64,000 nt of DNA from Pseudomonas sp. RIT623 (GCF_004519305.1 NZ_SOZA01000026.1:1-64000); one strand, 5' to 3'; counted from the first letter of the stretch, positions 45,515 to 56,631 are shown. Numbers and translations are program-made. Notes: generated by a model not told the origin, from the sequence alone.

Positions 45515-45533
45515 GTCGTAGCGCTACGCAAGA

Positions 45534-45560
45534 AAGCCTCGCCTGATGCGAGGCTTTTTT
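45534..45560 (+). terminator. Intrinsic terminator of the porin gene
   Basis: AAGCCTCGC (45534-45542), loop ctgat, GCGAGGCTT (45548-45556), then a run of T to 45560. Confidence 0.92.
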
Positions 45561-45592
45561 GTGCCTGCGCATTCGTATTCGTTCTGGTTATA

Positions 45593-45610
45593 AATAAATC
45601 GATATTTATT
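45593..45610. promoter_or_regulatory. 18-bp AT-rich palindrome upstream of lsfA
   Basis: AATAAAT-CGAT-ATTTATT is a perfect 7-bp inverted repeat centred about 78 bases before the lsfA ATG, overlapping a TATAAA hexamer (45589-45594). Possible operator or activator site for oxidative or sulfur-starvation control. Confidence 0.5.
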
Positions 45611-45679
45611 CTTTTTGTTTTTATCTGGAAGCAGGCACATTGAACCCACAAGGCCAGACACAGCACAGGAGCCGCTTCC

Positions 45680-46318
45680 ATGAGCCTCAAACTCGGCGAC
45701 ATCGCCCCCGATTTCGAACAGGATTCCAGCGCCGGCAAGATCCGCTTCCACGAATGGCTGGGCAACAGCTGGGGCGTGCTGTTCTCTCATCCGGCCGACT
45801 TCACCCCGGTGTGCACCACCGAGCTGGGCCTGACCGCCAAGCTCAAGGACGAATTCGCCAAGCGCGGGGTCAAGGCCATCGCCCTGTCGGTGGACCCGGT
45901 GGACTCGCACCACAAGTGGATCGATGACATCAACGAGACCCAGAACACCGTGGTCAACTTCCCGATCATCGCCGATGCCGACCGCAAGGTCTCTGACCTG
46001 TACGACCTGATCCACCCGAATGTCAGCGATACCCTCACGGTGCGCTCGCTGTTCGTCATCGACCCGAACAAGAAGGTGCGCCTGACCATCACCTATCCGG
46101 CCAGTACCGGGCGCAACTTCAACGAGATCCTGCGGGTGATCGACTCGCTGCAACTGACCGACAACCACAAGGTCGCCACCCCCGCCAACTGGCAGGACGG
46201 CGACGAGGTGGTGATCGTGCCGTCGCTCAAGGACGAGGACGAGATCCGGCAGCGCTTCCCCAAAGGTTACCGCGCGGTCAAACCCTACCTGCGCCTGACC
46301 CCGCAGCCAAACCGCTGA
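45680..46318 (+). CDS. lsfA: 1-Cys peroxiredoxin (LsfA, Prx6 type)
   Basis: Thiol peroxidase of 212 residues. Catalytic Cys45 lies in DFTPVCTTELG, with the Prx6-type long C-terminal domain (TGRNFNEILRVIDSLQLTDN ... KGYRAVKPYLRLTPQP). No resolving cysteine of the 2-Cys type is seen. In P. putida LsfA was first noted as a sulfate-starvation-induced protein, which fits its position between the porin and ssu genes. AGGAG precedes the ATG; an intrinsic terminator follows. Confidence 0.92.
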   Translation: MSLKLGDIAPDFEQDSSAGKIRFHEWLGNSWGVLFSHPADFTPVCTTELGLTAKLKDEFAKRGVKAIALSVDPVDSHHKWIDDINETQNTVVNFPIIADADRKVSDLYDLIHPNVSDTLTVRSLFVIDPNKKVRLTITYPASTGRNFNEILRVIDSLQLTDNHKVATPANWQDGDEVVIVPSLKDEDEIRQRFPKGYRAVKPYLRLTPQPNR

Positions 46319-46361
46319 TGAATTCCTCGTTGCATTGCTCTTAGCCATAGCAGGGATCTTC

Positions 46362-46385
46362 GGGCCGTTTCGACGGCCCTTTTTT
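46362..46385 (+). terminator. Intrinsic terminator of lsfA
   Basis: GGGCCGT (46362-46368), loop ttcg, ACGGCCC (46373-46379), followed by six T. A stable tetraloop hairpin. Confidence 0.92.
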
Positions 46386-46401
46386 ATGCCTCCGTGTTCC
46401 C

Positions 46402-46519
46402 TGTAGGAGCGGCCTTGTGTCGCGAAAGGGCCGCAAGGCGGCCCCGGCATTCTCTGTATCACTGGGCAAATCCGGGGGCTGCTGCGCAGCCCTTTCGCGA
46501 CACAAGGCCGCTCCTACAG
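46402..46519. repeat. Paired REP elements (BIME) between lsfA and ssuE
   Basis: tgtaggagcggccttgtgtc (46402) to ggcggcccc (46445), then ggggctgctgcgcagccctt (46475) to ggccgctcctaca (46519). Confidence 0.87.
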
Positions 46520-46538
46520 AGAAGAGCATCCAATAGTA

Positions 46539-46577
46539 ATTTATGGAATAAACAAATGAAAAAATATGATTTATGGA
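46539..46577 (+). promoter_or_regulatory. Repeated boxes upstream of ssuE
   Basis: ATTTATGGA occurs at 46539-46547 and 46569-46577, exactly 30 bp apart (about three helical turns) in an AT-rich region. TATGGAATAA in the first copy resembles a CysB half-site. Likely activator-binding sites for sulfur-starvation expression of ssu; the -35/-10 could not be fixed. Confidence 0.5.
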
Positions 46578-46662
46578 TATATGTGACGAGCTGTTAATGT
46601 CATTTCCATCCAGCGGGGCCAACCCCTCGCGGCCCTGAATTGATTCGAAGGAAGCGCTTTCA

Positions 46663-47256
46663 ATGCTGGTTGTATCTGTCGGTGGTAGCCCCAGTCTTCG
46701 TTCACGCTCCGGCGTGCTGCTCGAACGCTCGCGCGATTGGTTGCAACAGCGCGGTGTCGAGGTCGTCACCTTCCAGGTGCGGGAGTTCCCCGCCGAGGAC
46801 CTGCTGCACGCCCGCTTCGACAGCCCCCAGGTGCGCCACTTCAACGAGCTGGTGGCCCAGGCCGACGGCCTGCTGGTCGCCACCCCGGTGTACAAGGCAT
46901 CGTTCGCCGGCGCGCTGAAGACCTTGCTCGACCTGCTGCCCGAGCGTGCCCTGGAACACAAGGTGGTATTGCCGATCGCCAGCGGCGGCAGCATCGCCCA
47001 CATGCTGGCGGTGGACTATGCCCTCAAGCCAGTGCTTTCGGCGCTCAAGGCGCAGGAGACACTGCAAGGGATCTTCGCCGACGACAGCCAGATCAGCTAT
47101 GCCGACGGCGATCGGCCTGCACGCCTGGACGAGGCACTGGAGCAGCGCCTGCTGGGCGCACTGGAGACCTTCCACGGCGCCATGGCGCGCCGGCCCCAAC
47201 CTGTCGCCCCCGGCCTGCTCAACGAACGCCTGCTCAGTGCCCGCTGGAGTATCTGA
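46663..47256 (+). CDS. ssuE: NAD(P)H-dependent FMN reductase
   Basis: Supplies reduced FMN to the SsuD monooxygenase. 197 residues with a flavodoxin-like fold: MLVVSVGGSPSLRSRSGVLL (FMN phosphate loop) and GLLVATPVYKASFAGALKTL, diagnostic of SsuE. AAGGA precedes the ATG. First gene of the ssu cluster. Confidence 0.94.
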   Translation: MLVVSVGGSPSLRSRSGVLLERSRDWLQQRGVEVVTFQVREFPAEDLLHARFDSPQVRHFNELVAQADGLLVATPVYKASFAGALKTLLDLLPERALEHKVVLPIASGGSIAHMLAVDYALKPVLSALKAQETLQGIFADDSQISYADGDRPARLDEALEQRLLGALETFHGAMARRPQPVAPGLLNERLLSARWSI

Positions 47257-47348
47257 GCAACCCTGACGTTTCATCGCTGTTCCCACCTTACTCGCCCGCC
47301 AACGAGGCAAGCAGGTGCTACCCGAACCCACTCGCACAGGAGAGCGCC

Positions 47349-48314
47349 ATGCGCACAGTCTTCTTGCGTCGCGGTCTGGTCGCCCTGTTCGCGGCGGCTG
47401 TATCGTTCGGCGCCATCACCCAGGCCCAGGCCCAGAGCCTGCGCATCGGTTACCAGAAATACGGCACCCTGGTGCTGCTCAAGGCCAAGGGCTCGCTGGA
47501 GAAGCGCCTGGCCGAACAGGGCATCCAGGTGCAATGGACCGAGTTTCCCGGTGGCCCGCAACTGCTCGAAGGGTTGAACGTCGGCTCGATCGACTTCGGC
47601 GTCACCGGCGAGACCCCGCCGGTGTTCGCCCAGGCCGCTGGCGCCGACCTGCTCTATGTCGCCTATGAGCCGCCCGCCCCGCACAGCGAGGCGATCCTGG
47701 TGCCCAAGGGCTCGCCGATCCAGTCGGTCAAGGCGCTCAAGGGCAAGAAGGTCGCCCTCAACAAAGGCTCCAACGTGCATTACCTGCTGGTCCGCGCCCT
47801 GGAAGACGCCGGCCTCAAGTACAGCGATATCCAGCCGGTGTACCTGCCGCCGGCCGACGCCCGCGCCGCTTTCGAGCGCGGCAGCGTGGATGCCTGGGTG
47901 ATCTGGGATCCCTACCAGGCCGCGGCCGAGCAACAGCTGCAGGCCCGCACCCTGCGCGACGGCAAGGACCTGGTCGACAACCACCAGTTCTACCTGGCCA
48001 CCCGTAGCTACGCGACCCAGCACCCGGCGGTGATCAACACCCTGGTCGAGGAAGTGCGCGCCGTCGGCCAATGGTCGCAGGCCAACCCGCAGCAGGTCAC
48101 CGACCAGGTCGCGCCGCTGCTTGGCCTGCCGGCCGACATCACCCTCACCTCGGTCAAGCGCCAGGGCTACGGCGCCGCGCCGCTGACCCCGGAGGTGGTC
48201 GCCGCGCAGCAGAAGATCGCCGACACCTTCCAGGCTCTGAAGCTGATACCCAAGCCCTTGAGCATCAAGGACGTGATCTGGACACCCCCGGCCAAGGTCG
48301 CCAGCGCGCCTTGA
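47349..48314 (+). CDS. ssuA: Aliphatic sulfonate-binding periplasmic protein
   Basis: Solute-binding protein of 321 residues. Signal peptide MRTVFLRRGLVALFAAAVSF ... TQAQA-QSLRIGYQKYGTLVLLK. EFPGGPQLLEGLNVGSIDFG and VDAWVIWDPYQAAAEQQLQA are SsuA motifs. AGGAG precedes the ATG. It lies 92 bases after ssuE and 59 before ssuD. Confidence 0.93.
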   Translation: MRTVFLRRGLVALFAAAVSFGAITQAQAQSLRIGYQKYGTLVLLKAKGSLEKRLAEQGIQVQWTEFPGGPQLLEGLNVGSIDFGVTGETPPVFAQAAGADLLYVAYEPPAPHSEAILVPKGSPIQSVKALKGKKVALNKGSNVHYLLVRALEDAGLKYSDIQPVYLPPADARAAFERGSVDAWVIWDPYQAAAEQQLQARTLRDGKDLVDNHQFYLATRSYATQHPAVINTLVEEVRAVGQWSQANPQQVTDQVAPLLGLPADITLTSVKRQGYGAAPLTPEVVAAQQKIADTFQALKLIPKPLSIKDVIWTPPAKVASAP

Positions 48315-48373
48315 ACGCATCGCCCGTGCCGGGGCCTCGCTCCGGCCCTGCCACCCTTGAGGAGACAACTCCA

Positions 48374-49522
48374 ATGAGCCTGAACATCTTCTGGTTCCTT
48401 CCCACCCACGGTGACGGCAAGTACCTGGGCACCACCGAAGGCGCTCGCGCCGTCGACCACGGCTACCTGGCGCAGATCGCCCAGGCCGCCGACCGCTTGG
48501 GCTTTGGCGGCGTATTGATCCCCACCGGGCGCTCCTGCGAGGACTCCTGGCTGGTCGCCGCCTCGCTGATCCCCGTGACTGAACGCCTGAAGTTCCTGGT
48601 GGCGCTGCGCCCAGGGATCATCTCGCCGACCGTCGCCGCGCGCCAGGCGGCCACCCTGGACCGCCTGTCCAATGGCCGTGCGCTGTTCAACCTGGTCACC
48701 GGTGGCGATCCGGACGAACTGGCCGGTGATGGCCTGCACCTGAACCACCAGGAGCGCTACGAAGCCTCGGTGGAGTTCACCCGCATCTGGCGCAAGGTGC
48801 TCGAAGGCGAAGTGGTCGACTACGACGGCAAGCACATCCAGGTGAAGGGCGCCAAGTTGCTCTACCCGCCGATCCAGCAGCCGCGTCCGCCGCTGTACTT
48901 CGGCGGTTCGTCCGACGCCGCCCAGGACCTCGCCGCCGAGCAGGTCGAGCTGTACCTGACCTGGGGCGAGCCACCGGCCGCCGTGGCCGAGAAAATCGCC
49001 CAGGTGCGCGAGAAGGCCGCTGCCCAGGGCCGTGAAGTGCGCTTCGGCATTCGCCTGCATGTGATCGTGCGGGAAACCAACGAACAAGCCTGGGCCGCGG
49101 CCGACAAACTGATTTCGCACCTGGACGACGACACCATCGCCCGGGCCCAGGCCTCGCTGGCGCGCTTCGACTCGGTCGGCCAGCAGCGCATGGCCGCGCT
49201 GCATGGCGGCAAGCGCGACAAGCTGGAGGTCGCGCCGAACCTGTGGGCTGGGGTTGGCCTGGTGCGTGGCGGGGCCGGCACAGCGCTGGTCGGCGATGGC
49301 CCGACCGTCGCCGAGCGGGTCAAGGAGTACGCGGCGCTGGGCATCGACACCTTCATTTTCTCCGGCTACCCGCATCTCGAAGAGTCCTACCGCGTCGCCG
49401 AGCTGTTGTTCCCGCACCTGGACGTGCAGCGCCCGGAACCGGTGCACAGCGGCGGCTATGTGAGCCCATTCGGGGAAATGGTGGCCAACGACATCCTGCC
49501 CAAGTCCGTGGCGCAGAGCTGA
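48374..49522 (+). CDS. ssuD: FMNH2-dependent alkanesulfonate monooxygenase
   Basis: Oxygenates alkanesulfonates to aldehydes and sulfite with reduced FMN from SsuE. 382 residues, a luciferase-like TIM barrel: SLNIFWFLPTHGDGKYLGTT at the N-terminus, TGRSCEDSWLVAASLIP with the conserved Cys, and PHLEESYRVAELLFPHL near the C-terminus. GGAG precedes the ATG at good spacing. Confidence 0.95.
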   Translation: MSLNIFWFLPTHGDGKYLGTTEGARAVDHGYLAQIAQAADRLGFGGVLIPTGRSCEDSWLVAASLIPVTERLKFLVALRPGIISPTVAARQAATLDRLSNGRALFNLVTGGDPDELAGDGLHLNHQERYEASVEFTRIWRKVLEGEVVDYDGKHIQVKGAKLLYPPIQQPRPPLYFGGSSDAAQDLAAEQVELYLTWGEPPAAVAEKIAQVREKAAAQGREVRFGIRLHVIVRETNEQAWAAADKLISHLDDDTIARAQASLARFDSVGQQRMAALHGGKRDKLEVAPNLWAGVGLVRGGAGTALVGDGPTVAERVKEYAALGIDTFIFSGYPHLEESYRVAELLFPHLDVQRPEPVHSGGYVSPFGEMVANDILPKSVAQS

Positions 49523-49532
49523 GGGCCCGGCC

Positions 49533-50330
49533 ATGAGTCATGCACCCTCAAGCACCTGGCGCCAGCGCCTGGCCCCCTGGGCCCTGCCGGTGCTGCTGCT
49601 GGCCGTATGGCAGCTGGCGGTCAGCGCCGGTTGGCTGTCGACGCGCATTCTGCCGGCGCCGAGCGCGGTGGTCGCGGCCGGCGTCGAGCTGGTGCGCAGC
49701 GGCGAAATCTGGACCCACCTGGCCATCAGTGGCTGGCGCGCCGGCCTGGGCTTTGTCATCGGCGGCGCCATCGGCCTGGTGCTGGGCTTCATCACCGGGT
49801 TGTCGAACTGGGGCGAGCGCCTGCTCGACAGCTCGGTGCAGATGATCCGCAACGTGCCGCACCTGGCGCTGATCCCGCTGGTGATCCTGTGGTTCGGTAT
49901 CGACGAGTCGGCGAAGATCTTCCTGGTGGCGCTGGGCACGCTGTTCCCCATCTACCTCAACACCTACCACGGTATTCGCAATGTCGATCCGGCCCTGGTG
50001 GAGATGGCGCGCAGCTATGGGCTGTCGGGCTTCGCGCTGTTCCGCCAGGTGATCCTGCCTGGTGCGTTGCCGTCGATCCTGGTAGGTGTGCGTTTCGCCC
50101 TGGGCTTCATGTGGCTGACTTTGATCGTCGCCGAGACCATTTCGGCCAACGCCGGCATCGGCTACCTGGCGATGAACGCCCGGGAGTTCCTGCAGACCGA
50201 CGTGGTGGTGCTGGCGATCGTGCTGTACGCGCTGCTCGGCAAGCTCGCCGACCTTGCGGCCCGTGGCCTGGAGCGTGTGTGGTTGCGTTGGCACCCGGCG
50301 TATCAGGTCGCCAGGAAGGAGGGTGCATGA
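49533..50330 (+). CDS. ssuC: Aliphatic sulfonate ABC transporter permease
   Basis: Inner-membrane permease of 265 residues with about six spans. MIRNVPHLALIPLVILWFGI and the EAA loop ARSYGLSGFALFRQVILPGA are clear family motifs. It lies 10 bases after ssuD and overlaps ssuB by four bases (ATGA). Confidence 0.93.
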   Translation: MSHAPSSTWRQRLAPWALPVLLLAVWQLAVSAGWLSTRILPAPSAVVAAGVELVRSGEIWTHLAISGWRAGLGFVIGGAIGLVLGFITGLSNWGERLLDSSVQMIRNVPHLALIPLVILWFGIDESAKIFLVALGTLFPIYLNTYHGIRNVDPALVEMARSYGLSGFALFRQVILPGALPSILVGVRFALGFMWLTLIVAETISANAGIGYLAMNAREFLQTDVVVLAIVLYALLGKLADLAARGLERVWLRWHPAYQVARKEGA

Positions 50331-51142
50331 TGAGTGTGCTCACGCAACGCCCGCCGCGCCTGCTGCCCGGCATCCCGCTCGCCGCCAACGGCCTGCGCCG
50401 CACCTTCGGCCAGCGCGAAGTGCTGCGCGGTATCGACCTGCACATACCGGCTGGCCAATTCGTCGCCATCGTCGGTCGCAGCGGGTGCGGCAAGAGCACC
50501 TTGCTGCGCCTGCTGGCCGGCCTCGACCAGCCCAGTGCCGGCGAGTTGCTGGCGGGGGCCGCGCCGTTGGCTGAGGCCCGCGACGATACCCGACTGATGT
50601 TCCAGGACGCGCGCCTGCTGCCGTGGAAGAAAGTCATCGACAACGTTGGCTTGGGCCTGGCTGGCAACTGGCGCCGTCGCGCCCTCGAAGCCCTGGAGGC
50701 GGTCGGCCTGGCCGAGCGTGCCGACGAGTGGCCGGCGGCGCTGTCCGGCGGCCAGAAGCAGCGCGTGGCGCTGGCCCGCGCACTGATCCATCAGCCGCGC
50801 TTGCTGCTGCTGGACGAGCCGCTGGGCGCGCTGGATGCGCTGACCCGCATCGAGATGCAGCAACTGATCGAGCGCCTGTGGCGCCAGCACGGCTTCACCG
50901 TGCTGCTGGTCACCCACGACGTCAGTGAGGCTGTCGCCGTGGCCGACCGGGTGATCCTGATCGAGGACGGCGCTGTCGGCCTGGACTTGACCATCGACCT
51001 GCCACGCCCGCGCGCGCGGGGTTCGCAGCGCCTGGCGGCGCTGGAAAGCGAAGTGCTCAACCGTGTTCTGTCCGTGCCGGGCACCCCGCCCGAGCCGGAA
51101 CCTGTAGCCCCTTTGCCCACGCAGTTGCGTTGGGCCCACTGA
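50327..51142 (+). CDS. ssuB: Aliphatic sulfonate ABC transporter ATP-binding protein
   Basis: ATPase of 271 residues. Walker A IVGRSGCGKSTLLR, signature LSGGQKQRVALARAL, Walker B LLLLDEPLGALDALT and switch VTHDVSEAVAVADRV are intact. AAGGAGGG stands before the tandem ATG codons at 50327 and 50330; the former is preferred. The C-terminal 25 residues are Pro-rich. Confidence 0.93.
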   Translation: MMSVLTQRPPRLLPGIPLAANGLRRTFGQREVLRGIDLHIPAGQFVAIVGRSGCGKSTLLRLLAGLDQPSAGELLAGAAPLAEARDDTRLMFQDARLLPWKKVIDNVGLGLAGNWRRRALEALEAVGLAERADEWPAALSGGQKQRVALARALIHQPRLLLLDEPLGALDALTRIEMQQLIERLWRQHGFTVLLVTHDVSEAVAVADRVILIEDGAVGLDLTIDLPRPRARGSQRLAALESEVLNRVLSVPGTPPEPEPVAPLPTQLRWAH

Positions 51143-51172
51143 ACCTACGAAGACCGCAAAAGGAATGACGCC

Positions 51173-51388
51173 ATGACTATCAAAGCCATCAACGTTCGCA
51201 ACCAGTTCAAAGGCACCGTGAAGGAGATTCTTGAAGGCCCGGTACTGTCGGAAATCGACGTGCAGACCGCCTCCGGTATCGTCACTTCGGTCATCACCAC
51301 CCGTTCCGTGAAGGAGCTGGAGCTGCAGGTGGGGAGTGAAGTGATCGCCTTCGTGAAATCGACCGAGGTGTCCATCGCCAAGTTGTGA
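51173..51388 (+). CDS. ssuF: TOBE/Mop-domain molybdopterin-binding-type small protein
   Basis: Single-domain protein of 71 residues resembling molbindins: AINVRNQFKGTVKEILEGPV and TSVITTRSVKELELQVGSEV, ending FVKSTEVSIAKL. In P. putida the gene at this place is called ssuF and is required for sulfonate use, though its biochemistry is unresolved. AAAAGGAATG precedes the ATG. It is 30 bases after ssuB; a REP pair follows. Confidence 0.85.
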   Translation: MTIKAINVRNQFKGTVKEILEGPVLSEIDVQTASGIVTSVITTRSVKELELQVGSEVIAFVKSTEVSIAKL

Positions 51389-51400
51389 TGGCCTGGAGAG

Positions 51401-51505
51401 GGGGCGCTGCGCGCCCCAGCCGCGACACAAGGCCGCTCCTACAGGGGTTATGCGATCTCCTGTAGGAACGGCCTTGTGTCGCGATTGGGCCGCAAAGCGG
51501 CCCCA
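51401..51505. repeat. Paired REP elements (BIME) after the ssu cluster
   Basis: ggggcgctgcgcgccccagc (51401) to ggccgctcctacagg (51445), then tgtaggaacggccttgtgtc (51461) to gcggcccc (51504). Confidence 0.87.
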
Positions 51506-51511
51506 AGGATC

Positions 51512-52144
51512 TCACGCCAAACGCTTGGCCAGATAAGGCGGCAGGTACAACCCCAGATACGCCTCGAACACCCGCATTCCTTCTTCCGCCATGCGCGGCG
51601 TGATCGCTTCATGCAACTGCATCGAGCGGGCGTACACCCGGTCGCTCAACTCCATGGCCAAGGCGAACACATCGACATCTCGCGGCATTGCCGGCAGCTG
51701 GAAATGCTGGTCGAACAGCTTGTGCATCAGCTCACCCAGCTCCAGGTCATGCTGACGGTCAGCCTGGACCACTTCGCTCAGCCCATGCTGGGCGAGGATC
51801 AGCTGGCGCGCCGCGGCATCCTCGTTGTAGATGTCGAGCATGCGCCGCTCCACCAGCCGCGACAGGCCGTGCCAGGTATTGAAGGCGGTGCTGTCGATCG
51901 GCGCGCTCAGCGCTTCGCGAAAGGCCCGGTGCACATCGGCGGTCAGCGCCTCGAGCAAGGCTGGCACACTGGCGAAAAAGTGATACACCGACGACGGTGG
52001 AATCTGCGCCCGTTCGGCCACGCTGTAGATCGACAACCCCGCCACCCCTTGCCCAGCCAGCAGTTCGCGGGCCGCGGCGAGGATTGCCTCGATGCGGGCC
52101 TGGCTGCTGGCGCGGGGCTTGCGCGGGGCGACGACGCGGTTCAT
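51512..52144 (-). CDS. TetR-family transcriptional regulator
   Basis: Regulator of 210 residues. The N-terminal HTH is typical (ARIEAILAAARELLAGQGVA and SIYSVAERAQIPPSSVYHFF), and the C-terminal part is an all-helical ligand/dimer domain. It is preceded by a basic N-terminal tail. The ATG overlaps the gshA stop by one base, so it is likely co-transcribed with gshA; whether it controls thiol metabolism is unknown. Several Met and His residues in the C-terminal half could bind a ligand. Confidence 0.85.
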   Translation of the reverse strand: MNRVVAPRKPRASSQARIEAILAAARELLAGQGVAGLSIYSVAERAQIPPSSVYHFFASVPALLEALTADVHRAFREALSAPIDSTAFNTWHGLSRLVERRMLDIYNEDAAARQLILAQHGLSEVVQADRQHDLELGELMHKLFDQHFQLPAMPRDVDVFALAMELSDRVYARSMQLHEAITPRMAEEGMRVFEAYLGLYLPPYLAKRLA

Positions 52145-53721
52145 CAGTTGCTGATCGCCAGGATGCTGGCCTGGTAGGCGCCGACGAACAGGTCGAAGTC
52201 GCCGACTTCTTCTTGTTCCAGCTCGGACTGCTTGGCGATCGATTCGCGCGCAAGGGTTTCGAAGGCCTGTTGCTGTGCGCTGCTCAATGGCTGCTCGCGG
52301 AAGCTCTCGGCGTGCAGACGGCTCTGGCGCAGGGAGAACTGGACGAAAGTCTCGTCATGTTCGGTCATGCGCGCCAGCACCTGGGCCGATGGCGTCAGCT
52401 CGGGATCGTCGACCTTGGCCTGCTGTGCTTCCAGGGCCTTGGCGTGGTCATTGCCACCCTGGGCACGGTCGAGCAGCCCGGCCAGCTGGCCGATCCGCTC
52501 GATCAGTTCGCTTGCCCACTCCTTCAATGCGACCGGTTGGCCGTCACGGCGCAGCTCCAGGCCCGGGCGCCGACCTTCCTTGACCACGGTGAGGAAGTTG
52601 TCGGTGCATTGGCCGCACTCGCCGTTGTCCAGTTGCGGGCTTTCTTCGAGGGCGCAGAACAGCAGGAAGGCGTCGAGGAAACGGGCTTCGGTCAGGTCGA
52701 TGCCCACTGGCAGGAACGGGTTGATGTCCAGGCAGCGCACTTCCACGTACTGCACGCCCCGCGAGGTCAGGGCCTGGATCGGCCGCTCGCCGGTGTAGGT
52801 GACGCGTTTGGGGCGGATGTTCGAGTAGTACTCGTTCTCGATCTGCAGGATGTTGGTGTTCAACTGCACCCACTCGCCATCGACGTGCGTGCCAACCTCG
52901 ACATAGGGCGGGTAGGGCGTGCCCACGGCCTTGCGCAGGCTATCGGTGTAGCTGGCCAGGTTGTTGTAGCAGGGCGTCAGGCCCGCCTGGGCGTTGCTCT
53001 GGTAGCCCAGGTCGCTCATGCGCAGGCTGGTGGCGTAGGGCAGGTACAGCGTTTCGCCGTCGAGTTCTTCGAGCTGGTGCGGGCGGCCGCGCAGGAAGCC
53101 CTTGTCCAGGGCCGGGGACGCGCCGAACAGGTACATCAGCAGCCAGCTGTAGCGGCGGAAGTTGCGGATCAGCGCAATATAGGCCGAGGACTGGTAGTCG
53201 CGGTCGTCCTGCTCGCCGCCTTCGGCATCGCGCAGCAGCGGCCACAGCGCCTCGGGCAGCGAGAAGTTGTAATGGATGCCGGCGATGCACTGCATGGTGC
53301 GGCCGTAACGCAGGGCCAGGCCCTTGCGGTACACGTGCTTGAGCTTGCCGATGTTCGAGTTGCCGTACTCGGCGATCGGGATGTCTTCTTCGGCCGGCAG
53401 TGCGCAGGGCATCGACGGGCTCCACAGCAGTTCGTCGCCCAGTTTGCTGTAGACGAAGCGGTGGGTCTGTTCGAGGCTTTCGAGCACCTTGGCAGGGTCC
53501 GCCAGGGCTGGGGTGATGAACTCCAGCAGCGACTCGGAATAGTCGGTGGTGATCTGCTCGTTGGTCAGCGCCGAACCCAGGGCCTCGGGGTGCGGGGTCT
53601 GGGCCAGGCGACCTTCTTTGGTCACGCGCAGGCATTCGCGCTCAATGCCGTGCAGGCACTGCTTGAGCAGGTCGATATTGTCGCCGAGCAGGCTCAGGCG
53701 GCGGTTGAGGAGGTCGCTCAA
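52144..53721 (-). CDS. gshA: Glutamate-cysteine ligase
   Basis: First step of glutathione synthesis: ATP-dependent joining of Glu and Cys. 525 residues, the normal proteobacterial (GshA group 1) size. CLHGIERECLRVTKEGRLAQ, ESLLEFITPALADP and HYNFSLPEALWP are visible active-site segments, and YVEVRCLDINPFLPVGID is the family signature. TTG at 53721 was chosen because AAGGA lies seven bases upstream and it gives the family start (M)SDLLNRRL; a GTG at 53736 would add five residues. Its stop overlaps the tetR start. Confidence 0.94.
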   Translation of the reverse strand: MSDLLNRRLSLLGDNIDLLKQCLHGIERECLRVTKEGRLAQTPHPEALGSALTNEQITTDYSESLLEFITPALADPAKVLESLEQTHRFVYSKLGDELLWSPSMPCALPAEEDIPIAEYGNSNIGKLKHVYRKGLALRYGRTMQCIAGIHYNFSLPEALWPLLRDAEGGEQDDRDYQSSAYIALIRNFRRYSWLLMYLFGASPALDKGFLRGRPHQLEELDGETLYLPYATSLRMSDLGYQSNAQAGLTPCYNNLASYTDSLRKAVGTPYPPYVEVGTHVDGEWVQLNTNILQIENEYYSNIRPKRVTYTGERPIQALTSRGVQYVEVRCLDINPFLPVGIDLTEARFLDAFLLFCALEESPQLDNGECGQCTDNFLTVVKEGRRPGLELRRDGQPVALKEWASELIERIGQLAGLLDRAQGGNDHAKALEAQQAKVDDPELTPSAQVLARMTEHDETFVQFSLRQSRLHAESFREQPLSSAQQQAFETLARESIAKQSELEQEEVGDFDLFVGAYQASILAISN

Positions 53722-53846
53722 GATGGATTCCTTCACGCGTCAGTCGGCCCAATATGGGGGTAGAGATGACGGTCTACAAGGGTAGTTGGGAAAGGAACTG
53801 GCGTTGTCGCCTGGTTTACGCGGTTCCGACGCTGGCCTGTAGGCGT

Positions 53847-53878
53847 CTGATCGCGGGGCGGGCTCGCCCCGCGATCAG
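53847..53878. repeat. Perfect 14-bp REP hairpin
   Basis: CTGATCGCGGGGCG (53847-53860), loop ggct, CGCCCCGCGATCAG (53865-53878). Lies between the thioesterase stop and the gshA start (both minus strand), so probably ends the tex-thioesterase transcript. No T-run follows. Confidence 0.8.
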
Positions 53879-53923
53879 GTGTACAGCAATACGTCGAAAA
53901 TACCGCAGATGGAGGCCTGTCAG

Positions 53924-54306
53924 CTAGATAACCGCGAAGGTTCCCTGGGCCTTGGCCACCAGCTTGTCGTCCTGAAGCACGTCGGCGTCGAGCACCAGCG
54001 TGCGCCGGCCGGCATGCAGCACCCGCGCAGTGCAGCGCACCTCGCCCTCGCCGACCGCGCGCAGGTAGTTGATCTTGCACTCGATGGTCACGCTCTGCTG
54101 GTCGAAGCCATGGCTGGCCGAGCAGGCCAGGCCCATGGTGATGTCGACCAGGCTGAAGATCGCCCCGCCGTGCAGCTTCTGGCCACGGTTGCGCAGGTGC
54201 GGCGCCAGCGCCAGGGCGACCTCGGCAACGCCGCTGTCCAGGCGTTGCAGGCGGCAACCGAGCAGTTGGCTGAAGGCGCTTTCGACGTACTCCTCGGGAA
54301 CGTCCA

Positions 54307-54307
<1 letters not shown>
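53924..54307 (-). CDS. PaaI-type hotdog-fold thioesterase
   Basis: Protein of 127 residues. KLHGGAIFSLVDITMGLACS is the PaaI/hotdog active-site helix region; the sequence continues VTIECKINYLRAVGEGEV. It probably hydrolyses acyl-CoA thioesters of unknown chain. ATG at 54307 overlaps the tex stop by one base (TGATG); an upstream GTG at 54310 is less likely. Co-transcribed with tex. Confidence 0.87.

Positions 54308-56631
<2,324 letters not shown>

Noticed and set aside
46394..46597. Short plus-strand frame between lsfA and ssuE
   Set aside because: It covers a REP pair and AT-rich regulatory DNA; the translation is not protein-like.
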